Shown one piece after another: positions 8,921-18,080 of a stretch of 64,000 nt of DNA. Each line of letters opens with the position of its first letter. Position 1 is the first letter of the stretch. A model generated the notes under the pieces. It searched no databases. It saw only the letters and a list, made by a program, of their open reading frames with translations, and was not told the DNA's origin. Source of the stretch: Paenibacillus lignilyticus (GTDB lineage Bacteria > Bacillota > Bacilli > Paenibacillales > Paenibacillaceae); NCBI RefSeq assembly GCF_017942085.1, contig NZ_JAGKSP010000012.1:124001-188000 (forward strand), written 5' to 3'. The translations under genes were made by a program, and so were the position numbers.

Positions 8921-10651
8921 CTAAAAAGGAATCTTCAGCGTTACCGTCGTTCCTTGCCCGATCCGGCTGTCTATGGAGAATAGGCAGTCATCGCCGTAAT
9001 GGGCTTGGATGACTCTCTTGACATAATCGAGTCCGATGCCAAGACCGGAGTCCCGCAGCGGATTTTTCTCTTCCAGCATGACTTTGGCGATCTCCTCTGC
9101 TGTCATCCCTTCGCCGTTATCGATGACTTCGATGATCAAGTAATGATCGCTGACTTTATGAATGTCGAGCGTTATTTTTCCATTCTCGTCGCTTAGGCCG
9201 TGATACAGCGCATTCTCAACGATCGGCTGCAGAATGAAGCGGGGGACGTCCGTATCGAGCAGCCCCTCATCAATGTCGGTAACGACCTGGAACTCGCAAT
9301 CGTACCTGACACGCTGCAGCGCGATATAGTCATGTATGGCTGCCAATTCATCTCGGAGCGGCACGATTTCTCCTTTTTTTCCAAGGTTATAGTGAAGAAT
9401 GCGGGTAAAGACCGATACAAACTGGTCGATCTCCGTTTGGCCCTTCATCCGGGCAAGCCATTGGATCGTATTTAAGGTGTTGTGAATAAAGTGCGGGTTG
9501 ATTTGATACAGCAGCTTCTCCACCTCTAACTGCCGCTTGTTCGTTTCTCTCAGCTCGATATCGCCGATCAGATCCTGAATTCGGGTTCTCATCTGATAGG
9601 ATTTTTGCATGACAATATCAAACTCTTTAATGTTGGTGTAGCTGACCGGAGAATCGAATTTGCTGCTTGCCAGCAGTTGAATGTCATGGCCGACTTTCTT
9701 TAAGGGACGATAAACCGTTCGCCACAGCGCATAAGCAGACAACAGACTGACGAATAGGCTGCCGGAACCAATTAAAATATATTTGACCAGCCATTTATGG
9801 AACTCTTTCTCGAAATCTTGTTTCGCAATGACGACCATCAGCGTCCATCCTTGCTCATTAGGTTGACCGAAGATATAGTAGTCCCCTTGCTTCTCTTTAA
9901 ACGTGCCGCCTGTGCCGGCGGTCGCAAACGGTTGTCCAACCTGATATTTCTCCGGAAAATCGCTGTAAACGATGCTGCCTTGATCATTGATCAGTACATT
10001 AGAAGCCTTCATGCCATATTGCTGCTTGTCCATGATTTGTTCGAACAATTTATTATTCGCTTCCACGTACAGGTACACTTGGTCTTCCCCCGTTAAATAC
10101 ACGGGCCTTACCAATGAAAATACAATCTTCTTCTTTCCGTAACGATACAGCGTTTCATGCGGCCCGTAGAAGGTCACGGCTTTCCCTGCTGCCAGACGAG
10201 GCAGTTTATCGAAGCTGAAATTGCGATCCACAACCAGGTTCTCAAACTTCACTTCTTTATTCTTCGGAAAATAATAAAACATAACGCCAAGATTAGGGTT
10301 CGTAAAGTTAACCAGGTTCAAGTTCTGCTGGATATCTTGACTCAGCTCCATTTGCTGATAAATGCTCTCCGTCGTCAAATAATCCGTCAATTTCTGACCG
10401 ACGTTGCCTTCATTGGTGAGCTGCAGCGAAGCGTAATCCATATTATTCAGCGTACTGTTCAGGTTGTAGCTGCCCTGGTTGAGCGAGTTGAATAAACCGC
10501 TTTCAATTTTCTTGCTCGTGATTTCTTCAATGGATAGATACGATACCCATCCTAACAGAGCTAACGGAATGAATGCGCTGAGCAGCAGAATGAGAATGAG
10601 TTTATTTTTGAGCGATCGTGCTCTTCGCAGTTTGGGTATAGGTGCGTTCAC
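8921..10651 (-). CDS. Sensor histidine kinase, YesM-like
   Basis: 576-residue membrane kinase. The first membrane segment is at about residues 17-38 and the second at about 292-312. The extracellular part between them is of the dCache/Cache size used to sense ligands or binding proteins. A HAMP-like region follows, then the His_kinase motif LLYQINPHFIHNTLNTI with the phospho-accepting His near residue 390. The ATPase end shows DNGEGM and GLGIGLDYV. The start is a GTG after GGGAGG and overlaps the regulator stop by four bases (GTGA), so the pair is co-translated. It probably senses extracellular sugar or the loaded lipoprotein and controls the downstream transporter operon. Confidence 0.92.
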   Translation of the reverse strand: MNAPIPKLRRARSLKNKLILILLLSAFIPLALLGWVSYLSIEEITSKKIESGLFNSLNQGSYNLNSTLNNMDYASLQLTNEGNVGQKLTDYLTTESIYQQMELSQDIQQNLNLVNFTNPNLGVMFYYFPKNKEVKFENLVVDRNFSFDKLPRLAAGKAVTFYGPHETLYRYGKKKIVFSLVRPVYLTGEDQVYLYVEANNKLFEQIMDKQQYGMKASNVLINDQGSIVYSDFPEKYQVGQPFATAGTGGTFKEKQGDYYIFGQPNEQGWTLMVVIAKQDFEKEFHKWLVKYILIGSGSLFVSLLSAYALWRTVYRPLKKVGHDIQLLASSKFDSPVSYTNIKEFDIVMQKSYQMRTRIQDLIGDIELRETNKRQLEVEKLLYQINPHFIHNTLNTIQWLARMKGQTEIDQFVSVFTRILHYNLGKKGEIVPLRDELAAIHDYIALQRVRYDCEFQVVTDIDEGLLDTDVPRFILQPIVENALYHGLSDENGKITLDIHKVSDHYLIIEVIDNGEGMTAEEIAKVMLEEKNPLRDSGLGIGLDYVKRVIQAHYGDDCLFSIDSRIGQGTTVTLKIPF

Positions 10652-12045
10652 AATGTCCTCCCGCTTTTCTTCCCGAACTGTTTTCGATGATCCAGCGGAT
10701 TTCTCCCGAACTGTTTGAAGAAGACGCGGCTAAAATACTTTTCATCCTGAAAACCCGTTTTTTCGGCAATGGTGTAGATCGGCAGCAGCGTTGACTCGAT
10801 CAAGACAACTGCCTTCTCCAAACGCAAATGTTTGGTGTACTCGCTATAAGGCTTCCCTACGATATCTTTAAAGCACCGGCTGAAATAGCTGCCGCTCATT
10901 AAGAACTTTGCCGCCAATTCATCGCGATTAAAATCATAGTCGCTGCTTTCATGGATAAGGCGAATGGCCTTCATAACAAGGATGATAATATCTGTAGAGT
11001 ACGGAAACGCTCCCGTTCTAAAGCGCAGAGCTTCTCGTAAAGCTGCGAGCCACGCCGAGGTTTGATGCCAGAAGTAAAGCGTATTTTTATCTGCCAGAAT
11101 GTCTCCGAATCCATCCTCGCTTAATACGGTGAACCATAGAACAAGCTGCTCATCAATCAGCTTCATGATCGTATCGTGATTAGGTCTTAAATCGGCGATT
11201 GCTACGAGAATCGCTTGGAACGCTTCATCCTCATAAATCCAGTTCATCTCTCTCCAATTGCTATATAACTTGTCCCAGTCATTCGACCGTTTCGTCTCGT
11301 CCAAAGCCGGCATGTTTAAGGAAACGAAACCGAATTTCTGACCGGGCTGAAAGTCATAATAGATTTGCTTGGGTGTTTCGGACTGGACTGCTTTGCTGAT
11401 CCCATTCACCGATTCTTGACTTGCGCCTTCAATATCCACCCATAGCCAATTCTCATGACTAGTTACAAATTGCCGGGTGACGCCGTCGATTTCTTGATGC
11501 TCCTTGCGGAACAGCCACATGCCGCTGCTTACATCAAGGACATGCTCGGATCTGTTGATCTCGGCGGGGAATGCACGTTGATGCGGCGTGTCGGCAGCAG
11601 CCACGTCAACCAACAGCCCGAAATGCTGGCCTCCCGGTTTCTCCTTACGATACGAGCCTGCGCTTTCGTGTTCAATACGGTCCAAGATCCGGCCGATGAT
11701 TTCTTCGATCTTCTCTGTGTCGAGCTGCGTCTTTACGATATAATCCAATGCGCCTAAGCGCAGTGCCTCTTGAATGTAGTCAAAGTCCTGATGGCAAGTA
11801 AGCACAACCATTCTGGTCTGGTGAAATTGCTCCCGAATGGCTTTCATGAGCTCAATGCCATTCATAACCGGCATAGTCAAATCTATAAAAACAAGGTCAA
11901 CCTGATGCTGCTGCATAAACTCGAGCGCTATTTTTCCATTGACCGCTTCACCAATGATTTCAATCTCGAATTGCTCCCAGGGTACGATCGAAATAAAGCC
12001 CTTCCTGGCTAGTTTCTCATCGTCCACGACGAGTGCTGTAATCAT
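10648..12045 (-). CDS. Response regulator with AraC-type output, YesN-like
   Basis: 465-residue regulator. The N-terminal receiver (residues 1-120) has the acidic pair D8-D9, phosphorylation site D55 in VFIDLTMPVMNG, and the conserved Lys in the VKTQ loop. A middle region of about 230 residues of unclear fold follows. The C-terminus is an AraC double helix-turn-helix ending in TGFQDEKYFSRVFFKQFGRN. The ATG follows GGGGGGAG. It is the first gene of the two-component pair, in front of its kinase. The 21-bp-spaced repeats before the lipoprotein gene are its likely target. Confidence 0.92.
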   Translation of the reverse strand: MITALVVDDEKLARKGFISIVPWEQFEIEIIGEAVNGKIALEFMQQHQVDLVFIDLTMPVMNGIELMKAIREQFHQTRMVVLTCHQDFDYIQEALRLGALDYIVKTQLDTEKIEEIIGRILDRIEHESAGSYRKEKPGGQHFGLLVDVAAADTPHQRAFPAEINRSEHVLDVSSGMWLFRKEHQEIDGVTRQFVTSHENWLWVDIEGASQESVNGISKAVQSETPKQIYYDFQPGQKFGFVSLNMPALDETKRSNDWDKLYSNWREMNWIYEDEAFQAILVAIADLRPNHDTIMKLIDEQLVLWFTVLSEDGFGDILADKNTLYFWHQTSAWLAALREALRFRTGAFPYSTDIIILVMKAIRLIHESSDYDFNRDELAAKFLMSGSYFSRCFKDIVGKPYSEYTKHLRLEKAVVLIESTLLPIYTIAEKTGFQDEKYFSRVFFKQFGRNPLDHRKQFGKKSGRTL

Positions 12046-12076
12046 TAAAACTCCCCCCTTTTGCTGGAATCTATAG

Positions 12077-12106
12077 AAAAGCCGCCTTATAAAAAGGCGG
12101 CTTTTT
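12077..12106 (-). terminator. Intrinsic terminator after methyltransferase
   Basis: Stem AAAAGCCGCCTT / AAGGCGGCTTTT with a short loop, symmetrical enough to work in both directions. It separates the methyltransferase from the two-component genes that follow in the same orientation. Confidence 0.8.
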
Positions 12107-12131
12107 GAACACCTCGGTACCCCTTAATCGC

Positions 12132-12920
12132 TCACTTTATTTTTCTCGCCGTTACTACAGGCTGATAATACCCGGATTCGGATGGCATCAACCACTCGAT
12201 TTCCGAGAATCCCGCTTTCATCAACATCGCTGTTAATTCATCACGCAATAAAGCTCTGTACCTGGTTTTATTGTGCTTCGTTATCCAACTTCCGTTTATT
12301 TCTTGCAGAATAAACTGGTTCGTCTGATAGGTCGTTGCATCATCTGCCCAATCCCAAACCTGAAATACAATGCGCTTACCCTGGTCGAAAACGCGCGGCT
12401 CTGTAGCTCTGGGCTTTTCCGGTGCCAGCTCATCGTAATCCCTGATGGTGATCAGAAGAACGCCGTCATTCTTAACCTTCGCGTACATATTGCTTAGAGC
12501 GAGATATAAATCATCATCGGTCAGGAGGTGCGGGACCGCGTTATCTGCGGAAAGAACGACATCAAACGTACCTGGAACCTCTTGTGCCAACGAACGAAAA
12601 TCAGCGACCCCGAAGATTATTTCAACCCCGAAAGCTGCTGCCTCTTCTCTAGCTCTTTCTATTGAAACGGAACTTAAATCAGTGCCCGAGACTTGAAATC
12701 CATGATTAGCAAGCCCAATGGCTTGTGTGCCGATCCCGCAGGAGCAGTCTAAGAGCGAGTACCCCGCTTGGTCCGGATCTGCCAGCTTTGCATGAATGAT
12801 TTTGCTTAAAACCTCACCTTGTCTGGCAATAGCCTGATTCCAATCCACGAAAATGAGGTGATACGCTTCAGCCAGGTCATCATAAAAGTCTAAAACAGAA
12901 TCCTCCAATATACACACCAC
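12132..12920 (-). CDS. Class I SAM-dependent methyltransferase
   Basis: Small-molecule methyltransferase type of up to 262 residues. The SAM-binding motif I reads LLDCSCGIGTQAIGLANHG (about residues 56-75), followed by the acidic residue in GTDLS and motif DVVLSADNAVPHLL. The substrate is not predictable. The exact start is unsure. The frame is open to a GTG at 12920, but a GGAGG sits inside that frame (codons 4-6) and no ATG follows at ideal distance, so the N-terminus may be a few residues shorter. It is monocistronic, with a terminator downstream. Confidence 0.85.
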   Translation of the reverse strand: MVCILEDSVLDFYDDLAEAYHLIFVDWNQAIARQGEVLSKIIHAKLADPDQAGYSLLDCSCGIGTQAIGLANHGFQVSGTDLSSVSIERAREEAAAFGVEIIFGVADFRSLAQEVPGTFDVVLSADNAVPHLLTDDDLYLALSNMYAKVKNDGVLLITIRDYDELAPEKPRATEPRVFDQGKRIVFQVWDWADDATTYQTNQFILQEINGSWITKHNKTRYRALLRDELTAMLMKAGFSEIEWLMPSESGYYQPVVTARKIK

Positions 12921-13022
12921 CTATTGGTATTCGTCATTTTCAATGAGTTGGACCTAATTATAGTGATAAAGTGCAATCATGTATACTACATAAAACGTTA
13001 TATGATATAGATCAAAAGCTAT

Positions 13023-13165
13023 TTACCGCAATCCAAAGCAATCTATTCCAGCGAGTTCACGGCGGCTTTGAATGGCATCCGTTATGCCAAAGAAGTTCTC
13101 GAGCCCGTCCCACTTTAAGCTGGCACTGTTCCGCGATCAATGATGTGATCAAAATTATATTTCAT
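13023..13165 (-). pseudogene. MalY/PatB aminotransferase N-terminal remnant
   Basis: A ribosome site (AGAGGTGGG) precedes an ATG at 13165 that opens MKYNFDHIIDRGTVPA and then stops. The shifted frame continues SLKWDGLENFFG. Joined, they match the N-terminus of MalY/PatB-type cystathionine beta-lyases, which usually begin with an IDRRGT...S-KWD pattern. Nothing recognisable of this family follows: the frame goes on as unrelated sequence to a stop at 13023. About 25 residues of a roughly 390-residue enzyme remain, with a frameshift. This is a gene relic, not too small a gene. Recognition is from memory of the family, without a search. Confidence 0.6.
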
Positions 13166-13231
13166 TTTACCCACCTCTAGCAGAGTACTCCGAATTATTA
13201 ATCATTATATTGGCACAATTTTGATCCTGTC

Positions 13232-13267
13232 AAAAAGAAAAGCCTTGGAGGCATGCCTCCAAGGCTT
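13232..13267 (-). terminator. Intrinsic terminator after aldo/keto reductase
   Basis: Perfect inverted repeat AGCCTTGGAGGC / GCCTCCAAGGCT with an AT loop. On the minus strand it is followed by TTTCTTTTTG. It ends the leftward aldo/keto reductase transcript. Confidence 0.9.
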
Positions 13268-13280
13268 CTTATAGATGTGA

Positions 13281-14273
13281 TTAGCGGCTAAGAATAGCTT
13301 CGATACTAGCCAGCTCTTCGCTCGTAAACGAGAGATTGTTCAGCGCTGCAACGTTGTCCTCGATTTGGCTGACGCGGCTTGCGCCGATCAGAGCCGAAGT
13401 GACGCGTCCGCCGCGAAGTACCCACGCCAGCGACATTTGAGCCAGCGACTGTCCGCGTTCCGCTGCAGTGGCATTGAGCTTCTGCAGTTGAGCTACGCGC
13501 TCCGGTGACACTGCGCTTTCGCTCAGGAAGCCTGTTGAGCTTGCCGCACGCGAATCGCTTGGGATACCGTTCAAATATTTGTTCGTCAGCAATCCTTGTG
13601 CCAGCGGGCAGAACGCGATGCTGCCTACGCCGTTCTCTTCCAGCACATCCTGCAAACCGTTCTCCACCCAGCGGTCGAACATGTTATAGCTCGGCTGATG
13701 AATGACAAGCGGCGTGCCCAGCTGCTTCATGATTGCAATGGCTTGCGCCGTTTGCTCTGCACTGTAGCTGGATATGCCGACATAAAGCGCTTTGCCGGAA
13801 CGTACCATGTGATCCAGCGCGCCCATTGTTTCTTCAAGCGGCGTTTCCGGATCCGGACGGTGCGAATAGAAAATATCGACATACTCGAGGTTCATTCGTT
13901 TCAAGCTTTGCTCCAAGCTTGCAATCAAGTACTTGCGGGAGCCCCACTCGCCGTATGGGCCCGGCCACATATAATAACCGGCTTTGGAGGAGATGATCAT
14001 TTCGTCACGGTACGGTTTAAAGTCCGAGAGCATCATTTTGCCGAACATTTCTTCTGCAGATCCTGCCGGAGGACCGTAGTTGTTCGCCAAGTCAAAATGC
14101 GTAATACCCAAATCGAAAGCACGATGAAGCATCGCGCGGCCGTTCTCATACTTGTCCACGCCGCCGAAATTATGCCAAAGCCCTAACGAGATCGCAGGCA
14201 GTTTAAGGCCTGTACGTCCGCAACGGTTGTACTTCATCGTTGCATAACGCTCTTGATTAGCTGCATATACCAT
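13281..14273 (-). CDS. Aldo/keto reductase (YghZ / glyceraldehyde-3-P reductase type)
   Basis: NADPH-dependent aldo/keto reductase of 330 residues. The start at the second ATG (14273) was chosen because GGAG is 8 bases away; it is only 2 bases from the first ATG. Family features are the LGLWHNFGG segment near the N-terminus, catalytic Asp/Tyr in DLANNYGP, Lys in SSKAGYYMWPGPYG and His in FYSHRPDPETP. The WPGPYGEWGSRKYL stretch is typical of the YghZ subgroup, whose E. coli member reduces L-glyceraldehyde 3-phosphate and detoxifies methylglyoxal. It stands alone, flanked by terminators. Confidence 0.9.
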   Translation of the reverse strand: MVYAANQERYATMKYNRCGRTGLKLPAISLGLWHNFGGVDKYENGRAMLHRAFDLGITHFDLANNYGPPAGSAEEMFGKMMLSDFKPYRDEMIISSKAGYYMWPGPYGEWGSRKYLIASLEQSLKRMNLEYVDIFYSHRPDPETPLEETMGALDHMVRSGKALYVGISSYSAEQTAQAIAIMKQLGTPLVIHQPSYNMFDRWVENGLQDVLEENGVGSIAFCPLAQGLLTNKYLNGIPSDSRAASSTGFLSESAVSPERVAQLQKLNATAAERGQSLAQMSLAWVLRGGRVTSALIGASRVSQIEDNVAALNNLSFTSEELASIEAILSR

Positions 14274-14341
14274 GTTCATTGCTCCTTAGTAGTCCGGATT
14301 ATATAAAACCTCTTAGAGTTTACACCATATACCAGACCGGC

Positions 14342-16147
14342 TCAAGTTAAGCTGGAAGGAACCAGCGATTGGGTAAAGAATTCAGGTGACCGGGAATCGC
14401 CCTTGCCGCCTCCGCTATAGATGACAACGAGCAGCGTTTCTTCTTCCATCGAAACGACGCCTTCCTCCAAGTACCGCTTCAATTGGAACGGCAGTCTCTC
14501 GATGACGGCATGCTTCTGAAGCTCCTTCTCGCCAAGCCCCATTGCGGCAAAAACTTCCGATACATCCCCAGGACGCTCGGCTAGACGCTGCATCCAGCCG
14601 CTCCACTCTGCCTTCTCCATGCTGAACTCCCACCACACTTTGCGCGGCTTGTAGTTGTGATTCAAGAAGTAATCGAGTTTCATCAGCCCCAGTGCAACAT
14701 CAAGCTGCCAAGTTGCAGCTTCATCCTTCGCATGGGCTTCCGTAAGAAACGCCCACAGCCGCGAGAATAAGTCCTCCAGTTGATGACCGATCTTCTGCCA
14801 GCCGCGGCCTTCCCAATAATCGCCGAACTGCTGGAAGAAGTCGAAGGCCGACGGGAATGCCCGCTCCACCAGATAAAGCAGCGTATGATCCATCCGATGC
14901 GCATTCCAGTATTTCTCGAGCACGTCCTCTACGCGTTTGATCCGAACGATGTCCGAGAACGGCATGATAGCATTGCCGAGAATTTCGTATGGCGCACGGT
15001 CCATATAGATATAGCCGTGCTTCTCCGCGTCAAGGCGCATGCCCGTGCCTCGCAGCATCTTGAGGAAGCCAAGCTGAAGCTCCTCGGGACGCAGCTCAAA
15101 CACGTCGTTGAACGTCTTGCGGAACGAATCGTAGTTCTCATGAGGCAAACCGGCGATCAAATCGAGATGCTGATCGATTTTGCCGCTTTCCTTGACCTTC
15201 ATCACCGTCCGCGTCAGCTTGGCAAAATTCTGGCGGCGCTGTACGGCTTCGTTCGTCAGATCATTAGTCGATTGCACGCCGATCTCGAAGCGGAAGATGC
15301 CCGGCGGCGCGTGCTCCGCTAAGTAATCCAGCACTTCCGGACGCATAATATCCGCCGTGATTTCAAACTGGAAGACACAGCCGCCGTGATTCTCGATGAG
15401 AAAACGGAATATCTCCAGCGCGTAATCGCGCTTAATATTGAACGTGCGGTCAACGAATTTAATGAGCTTCGCGCCGGCATTAATCAGATAGAGCAGATCC
15501 GATTTGGTGCGCTCCATATCGAAGTAACGGACGCCGACCTCGATGCTCGACAAGCAGAACTGGCAGCTGAACGGACAGCCGCGGCTTGTCTCGAAATAGA
15601 CGACGCGGCTTGCCAGGCGCGGCACATCCTCCTCGAAACGATGCGGCGAAGGCAGCGTAGCCAGATCAAGCTTCGGCCGAGGCGGATTCACGATAATCTC
15701 CATTCGGCCATCTTGGTGCTCCTTCCGGTAGGCAAGGCCAAACACCAGATGGAATTTGCGCGTATCCGCAAGCTCCGTAAGCAAGTGGTGGAAGGTCTCT
15801 TCCCCTTCCCCAACGACGATATAGTCGACCTGTGGCAGACGCTCCAACCAGAACGCCGTGTCGTAGCTCACTTCCGGACCGCCGAGGACGATGCGGATCT
15901 CGGGTTTGATTTTCCGCAGCATGTCGATGACCGTAATCGTCTCTTCGATGTTCCAAATATAGCAGGAGAAGCCCACAACATCGGGGTTGCGGGCAAATAA
16001 GTCAGCGACGATGTTCATCGCAGGGTCTTTAATCGTAAACTCCGCGATATCGATATCAAAATCCTTCTCGGCGTATGCCTTCAAACAGCGCAGCGCGAGC
16101 GAGGTGTGTATATATTTTGCGTTTAAAGTGGAGAGCACTACTTTCAT
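14342..16147 (-). CDS. B12-binding domain radical SAM protein (DUF4080)
   Basis: 601-residue radical SAM enzyme. A cobalamin-binding-like Rossmann domain (residues 1-130) contains VGFSCYIWNIEET and VLGGPEVSYD. The radical SAM core follows with the cluster motif CPFSCQFC (C-x3-C-x2-C). A C-terminal extension of about 200 residues matches DUF4080. Relatives are often annotated as Fe-S oxidoreductases with unknown substrates. The visible B12-binding fold does not by itself prove cobalamin binding: no D-x-H-x-x-G motif is evident, as in many of this family. The ATG follows AAGGA. The gene is single, without an obvious partner. Confidence 0.85.
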   Translation of the reverse strand: MKVVLSTLNAKYIHTSLALRCLKAYAEKDFDIDIAEFTIKDPAMNIVADLFARNPDVVGFSCYIWNIEETITVIDMLRKIKPEIRIVLGGPEVSYDTAFWLERLPQVDYIVVGEGEETFHHLLTELADTRKFHLVFGLAYRKEHQDGRMEIIVNPPRPKLDLATLPSPHRFEEDVPRLASRVVYFETSRGCPFSCQFCLSSIEVGVRYFDMERTKSDLLYLINAGAKLIKFVDRTFNIKRDYALEIFRFLIENHGGCVFQFEITADIMRPEVLDYLAEHAPPGIFRFEIGVQSTNDLTNEAVQRRQNFAKLTRTVMKVKESGKIDQHLDLIAGLPHENYDSFRKTFNDVFELRPEELQLGFLKMLRGTGMRLDAEKHGYIYMDRAPYEILGNAIMPFSDIVRIKRVEDVLEKYWNAHRMDHTLLYLVERAFPSAFDFFQQFGDYWEGRGWQKIGHQLEDLFSRLWAFLTEAHAKDEAATWQLDVALGLMKLDYFLNHNYKPRKVWWEFSMEKAEWSGWMQRLAERPGDVSEVFAAMGLGEKELQKHAVIERLPFQLKRYLEEGVVSMEEETLLVVIYSGGGKGDSRSPEFFTQSLVPSSLT

Positions 16148-16221
16148 TGAACGTCATTCCTTCATTTGCTTGAATATGAACCCAGACTAGCTTAACTATC
16201 CCATTGTAACGAAAATCAACA

Positions 16222-16290
16222 TAAAAAAGAAGAGCAGCCCCTATGGCTCGGCGACTGCATACGCATTCTGCCTGGCCAACCGGACTGCTC
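16222..16290 (-). terminator. Intrinsic terminator after serine protease
   Basis: GAGCAGTCC ... GGGCTGCTC stem with a long structured loop, followed on the minus strand by TTCTTTTTT. It sits immediately after the protease stop codon. Confidence 0.75.
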
Positions 16291-16296
16291 CATCCG

Positions 16297-17895
16297 CTAT
16301 GCGCGGACGCTGACGAATACTTTATCTTTGCCTTGGTACGAAATGACCGGGAATTTCACGCGCCATTTGCCGTTGCCAAGCGCGGTCACTTCATCCGGCG
16401 CGAAGCCGCGCGGCTCGAAGCTAAACTCTTGATCGTAATACACGAGCAGTTGAATCGTATCCTCCGGGAGCATACGGCGCAGCTCGTAGCCGGTGTTCAG
16501 TGCCCAAGTGCGCAAATCTTCACTGGATGCATGACCGTACTGCATATAAATCGCCGGATCGATCACGGCAGTTACAACGAGCCATCCTTGCGCATCCCGT
16601 TTCACGTCCACTTGACCCAGCTCGGTTGTGCCGCCTGTTGTTTGCAGCTCCGCAAACTCATCCTTGATCAGCTTCTTGATCGTATCCGTTGATTCCCCTA
16701 CCAGCGTTTTCGGGAGAGTAGGAGGCAGAAATTCGATTGTCTTCGGCGGCGTTTCTTCCAAATCGTATTTCAGCATTAAGATATTCATAGAGGAGACCGC
16801 GAAATTCAAATCCGCCTGCGTGGTATCAATACCTGCAGCCGTAATCCCGATCAGCTCGCCGTAGTCATTAAACAAACCGCCGCCGGAGCTGCCATGATCG
16901 ATTGGCACACTGATTTGATAATATTGCGCGCCATCAAAGGTAACGTTGCTGATTACGCCGTCTGAGATCGTATTTTGCAGACCCAGCGGACTGCCGATCG
17001 CTACGACATGATCCCCTTTGGATGCGCCGACACCGATTTCAACGGGATCGACCTTAAGCGCCGTCTTCGTCTTCACGATAGCCAGATCGTAATTCTCGTT
17101 GTAGCCGACAACGCCTTGAATTTCCAGTTCCGTACCGTTCAGCAGCAGCGCGCTTCCTTTAGTCGCATCCGCAATGACATGATAATTGGTCAAAATCTCA
17201 TCTTTCCCAATGACAACCCCGCTGCCTTGCGCAGTGTCCGTCATGATCATCACGACTTTATTATCGTTCTTCGCGACGATTTGTTTGGTTGTCATGAGAA
17301 CCGGATGTTTCTCCAGCGCTGCTTGCTCGTCCGTCTCCAGCTTCTGTTCGATGGCTTCAGCAGACGTGATGCGGATTACATGCTTCGCCTGATCGAACTG
17401 TACATCGGCTCCAAGCGCCTCTGCGATGAAACGAAGCGGCACCATCGCAGCGCCATTCAATTGCTGCGGCGCTTGCGACAGCAGGATCGTTTTGCCATTC
17501 TTGATGGCTTTCTTATTGCCAAGCTGCAGGGAAATCGTAGTGCGTCCCTTAACAGCAATAATGGTCTTGGTCGTCGGTTCCCACGTTACACTCGCCTTTA
17601 GCGCCGTAAAGATCACCCGCATCGGAACGAAAGTCGTTCCCTTCAACGTGAGCGGCGAGGGGCTGATCGCCAGCTTCTTCCCGTCTACGAGGACGGAAGT
17701 TGTCTGGGTCGATTTAGCAGCGGCTGCTGCATAATCTGCCGGGGTTGCTGCTGAGCCGGCCGTGGAGCTTGTCGCGAAGCTTGTTGCGGCATCAGCTGTA
17801 TTCACATTCACGTTCATGGAGAATGGTGCTAATACAAGTCCTGCAGATAAGACGGATAAGAGCCATTTTTGCTTCAATTTCATAGTCAGACTCAC
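16297..17895 (-). CDS. Secreted trypsin-like (HtrA-type) protease with stalk domain
   Basis: Exported serine protease of 532 residues. GTG at 17895 was chosen as start because GGAGG lies 8 bases before it. A signal peptide is followed by a mature N-terminus rich in Ala, Thr and Ser. Residues about 50-180 form two copper-amine-oxidase N-terminal-like stalk repeats (SVLVDGKKLAIS..., VPMRVIFTALKA, VPLRFIAEALGA). The protease domain shows the triad as LTNYHVIAD (His), NYDLAIVKT (Asp) and DHGSSGGGLF (Ser). No PDZ domain is evident; a C-terminal region of about 130 residues is of unknown function. The stalk probably tethers or extends the protease in the cell wall (inference). Confidence 0.88.
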   Translation of the reverse strand: MSLTMKLKQKWLLSVLSAGLVLAPFSMNVNVNTADAATSFATSSTAGSAATPADYAAAAAKSTQTTSVLVDGKKLAISPSPLTLKGTTFVPMRVIFTALKASVTWEPTTKTIIAVKGRTTISLQLGNKKAIKNGKTILLSQAPQQLNGAAMVPLRFIAEALGADVQFDQAKHVIRITSAEAIEQKLETDEQAALEKHPVLMTTKQIVAKNDNKVVMIMTDTAQGSGVVIGKDEILTNYHVIADATKGSALLLNGTELEIQGVVGYNENYDLAIVKTKTALKVDPVEIGVGASKGDHVVAIGSPLGLQNTISDGVISNVTFDGAQYYQISVPIDHGSSGGGLFNDYGELIGITAAGIDTTQADLNFAVSSMNILMLKYDLEETPPKTIEFLPPTLPKTLVGESTDTIKKLIKDEFAELQTTGGTTELGQVDVKRDAQGWLVVTAVIDPAIYMQYGHASSEDLRTWALNTGYELRRMLPEDTIQLLVYYDQEFSFEPRGFAPDEVTALGNGKWRVKFPVISYQGKDKVFVSVRA

Positions 17896-17992
17896 GCGTG
17901 TTTCCTCCAATAATCCCTAAATCTTACATCAAACTATCGTATCATCCACCCTCTATTTTGTCTATCAAATGCCATTTGCTAGATACTAGAAA

Positions 17993-18080
17993 ACCATGGT
18001 GCTGCTTGAAAAACATAGTGCTACTGCTGCTTGAAAATCATAGCGCTACTGCTTGAAATCATAGAACTACTGCTGCTTGA
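17993..18080 (-). repeat. Short tandem duplications of the AraC gene 3' end
   Basis: On the minus strand the gene's last codons TTCAAGCAGCAGTAG are followed by three more imperfect copies of a 22-25 base unit (TTCAAGCAG(CAG)TAG plus a CTATG-containing tail). They run past the stop codon towards the protease promoter. Replication slippage is the simplest origin. Confidence 0.7.

Noticed and set aside
12971..13180. 69-codon plus-strand frame in the gap beside the methyltransferase
   Set aside because: The opposite strand carries the MalY/PatB relic with a ribosome site; the plus frame has no such support.
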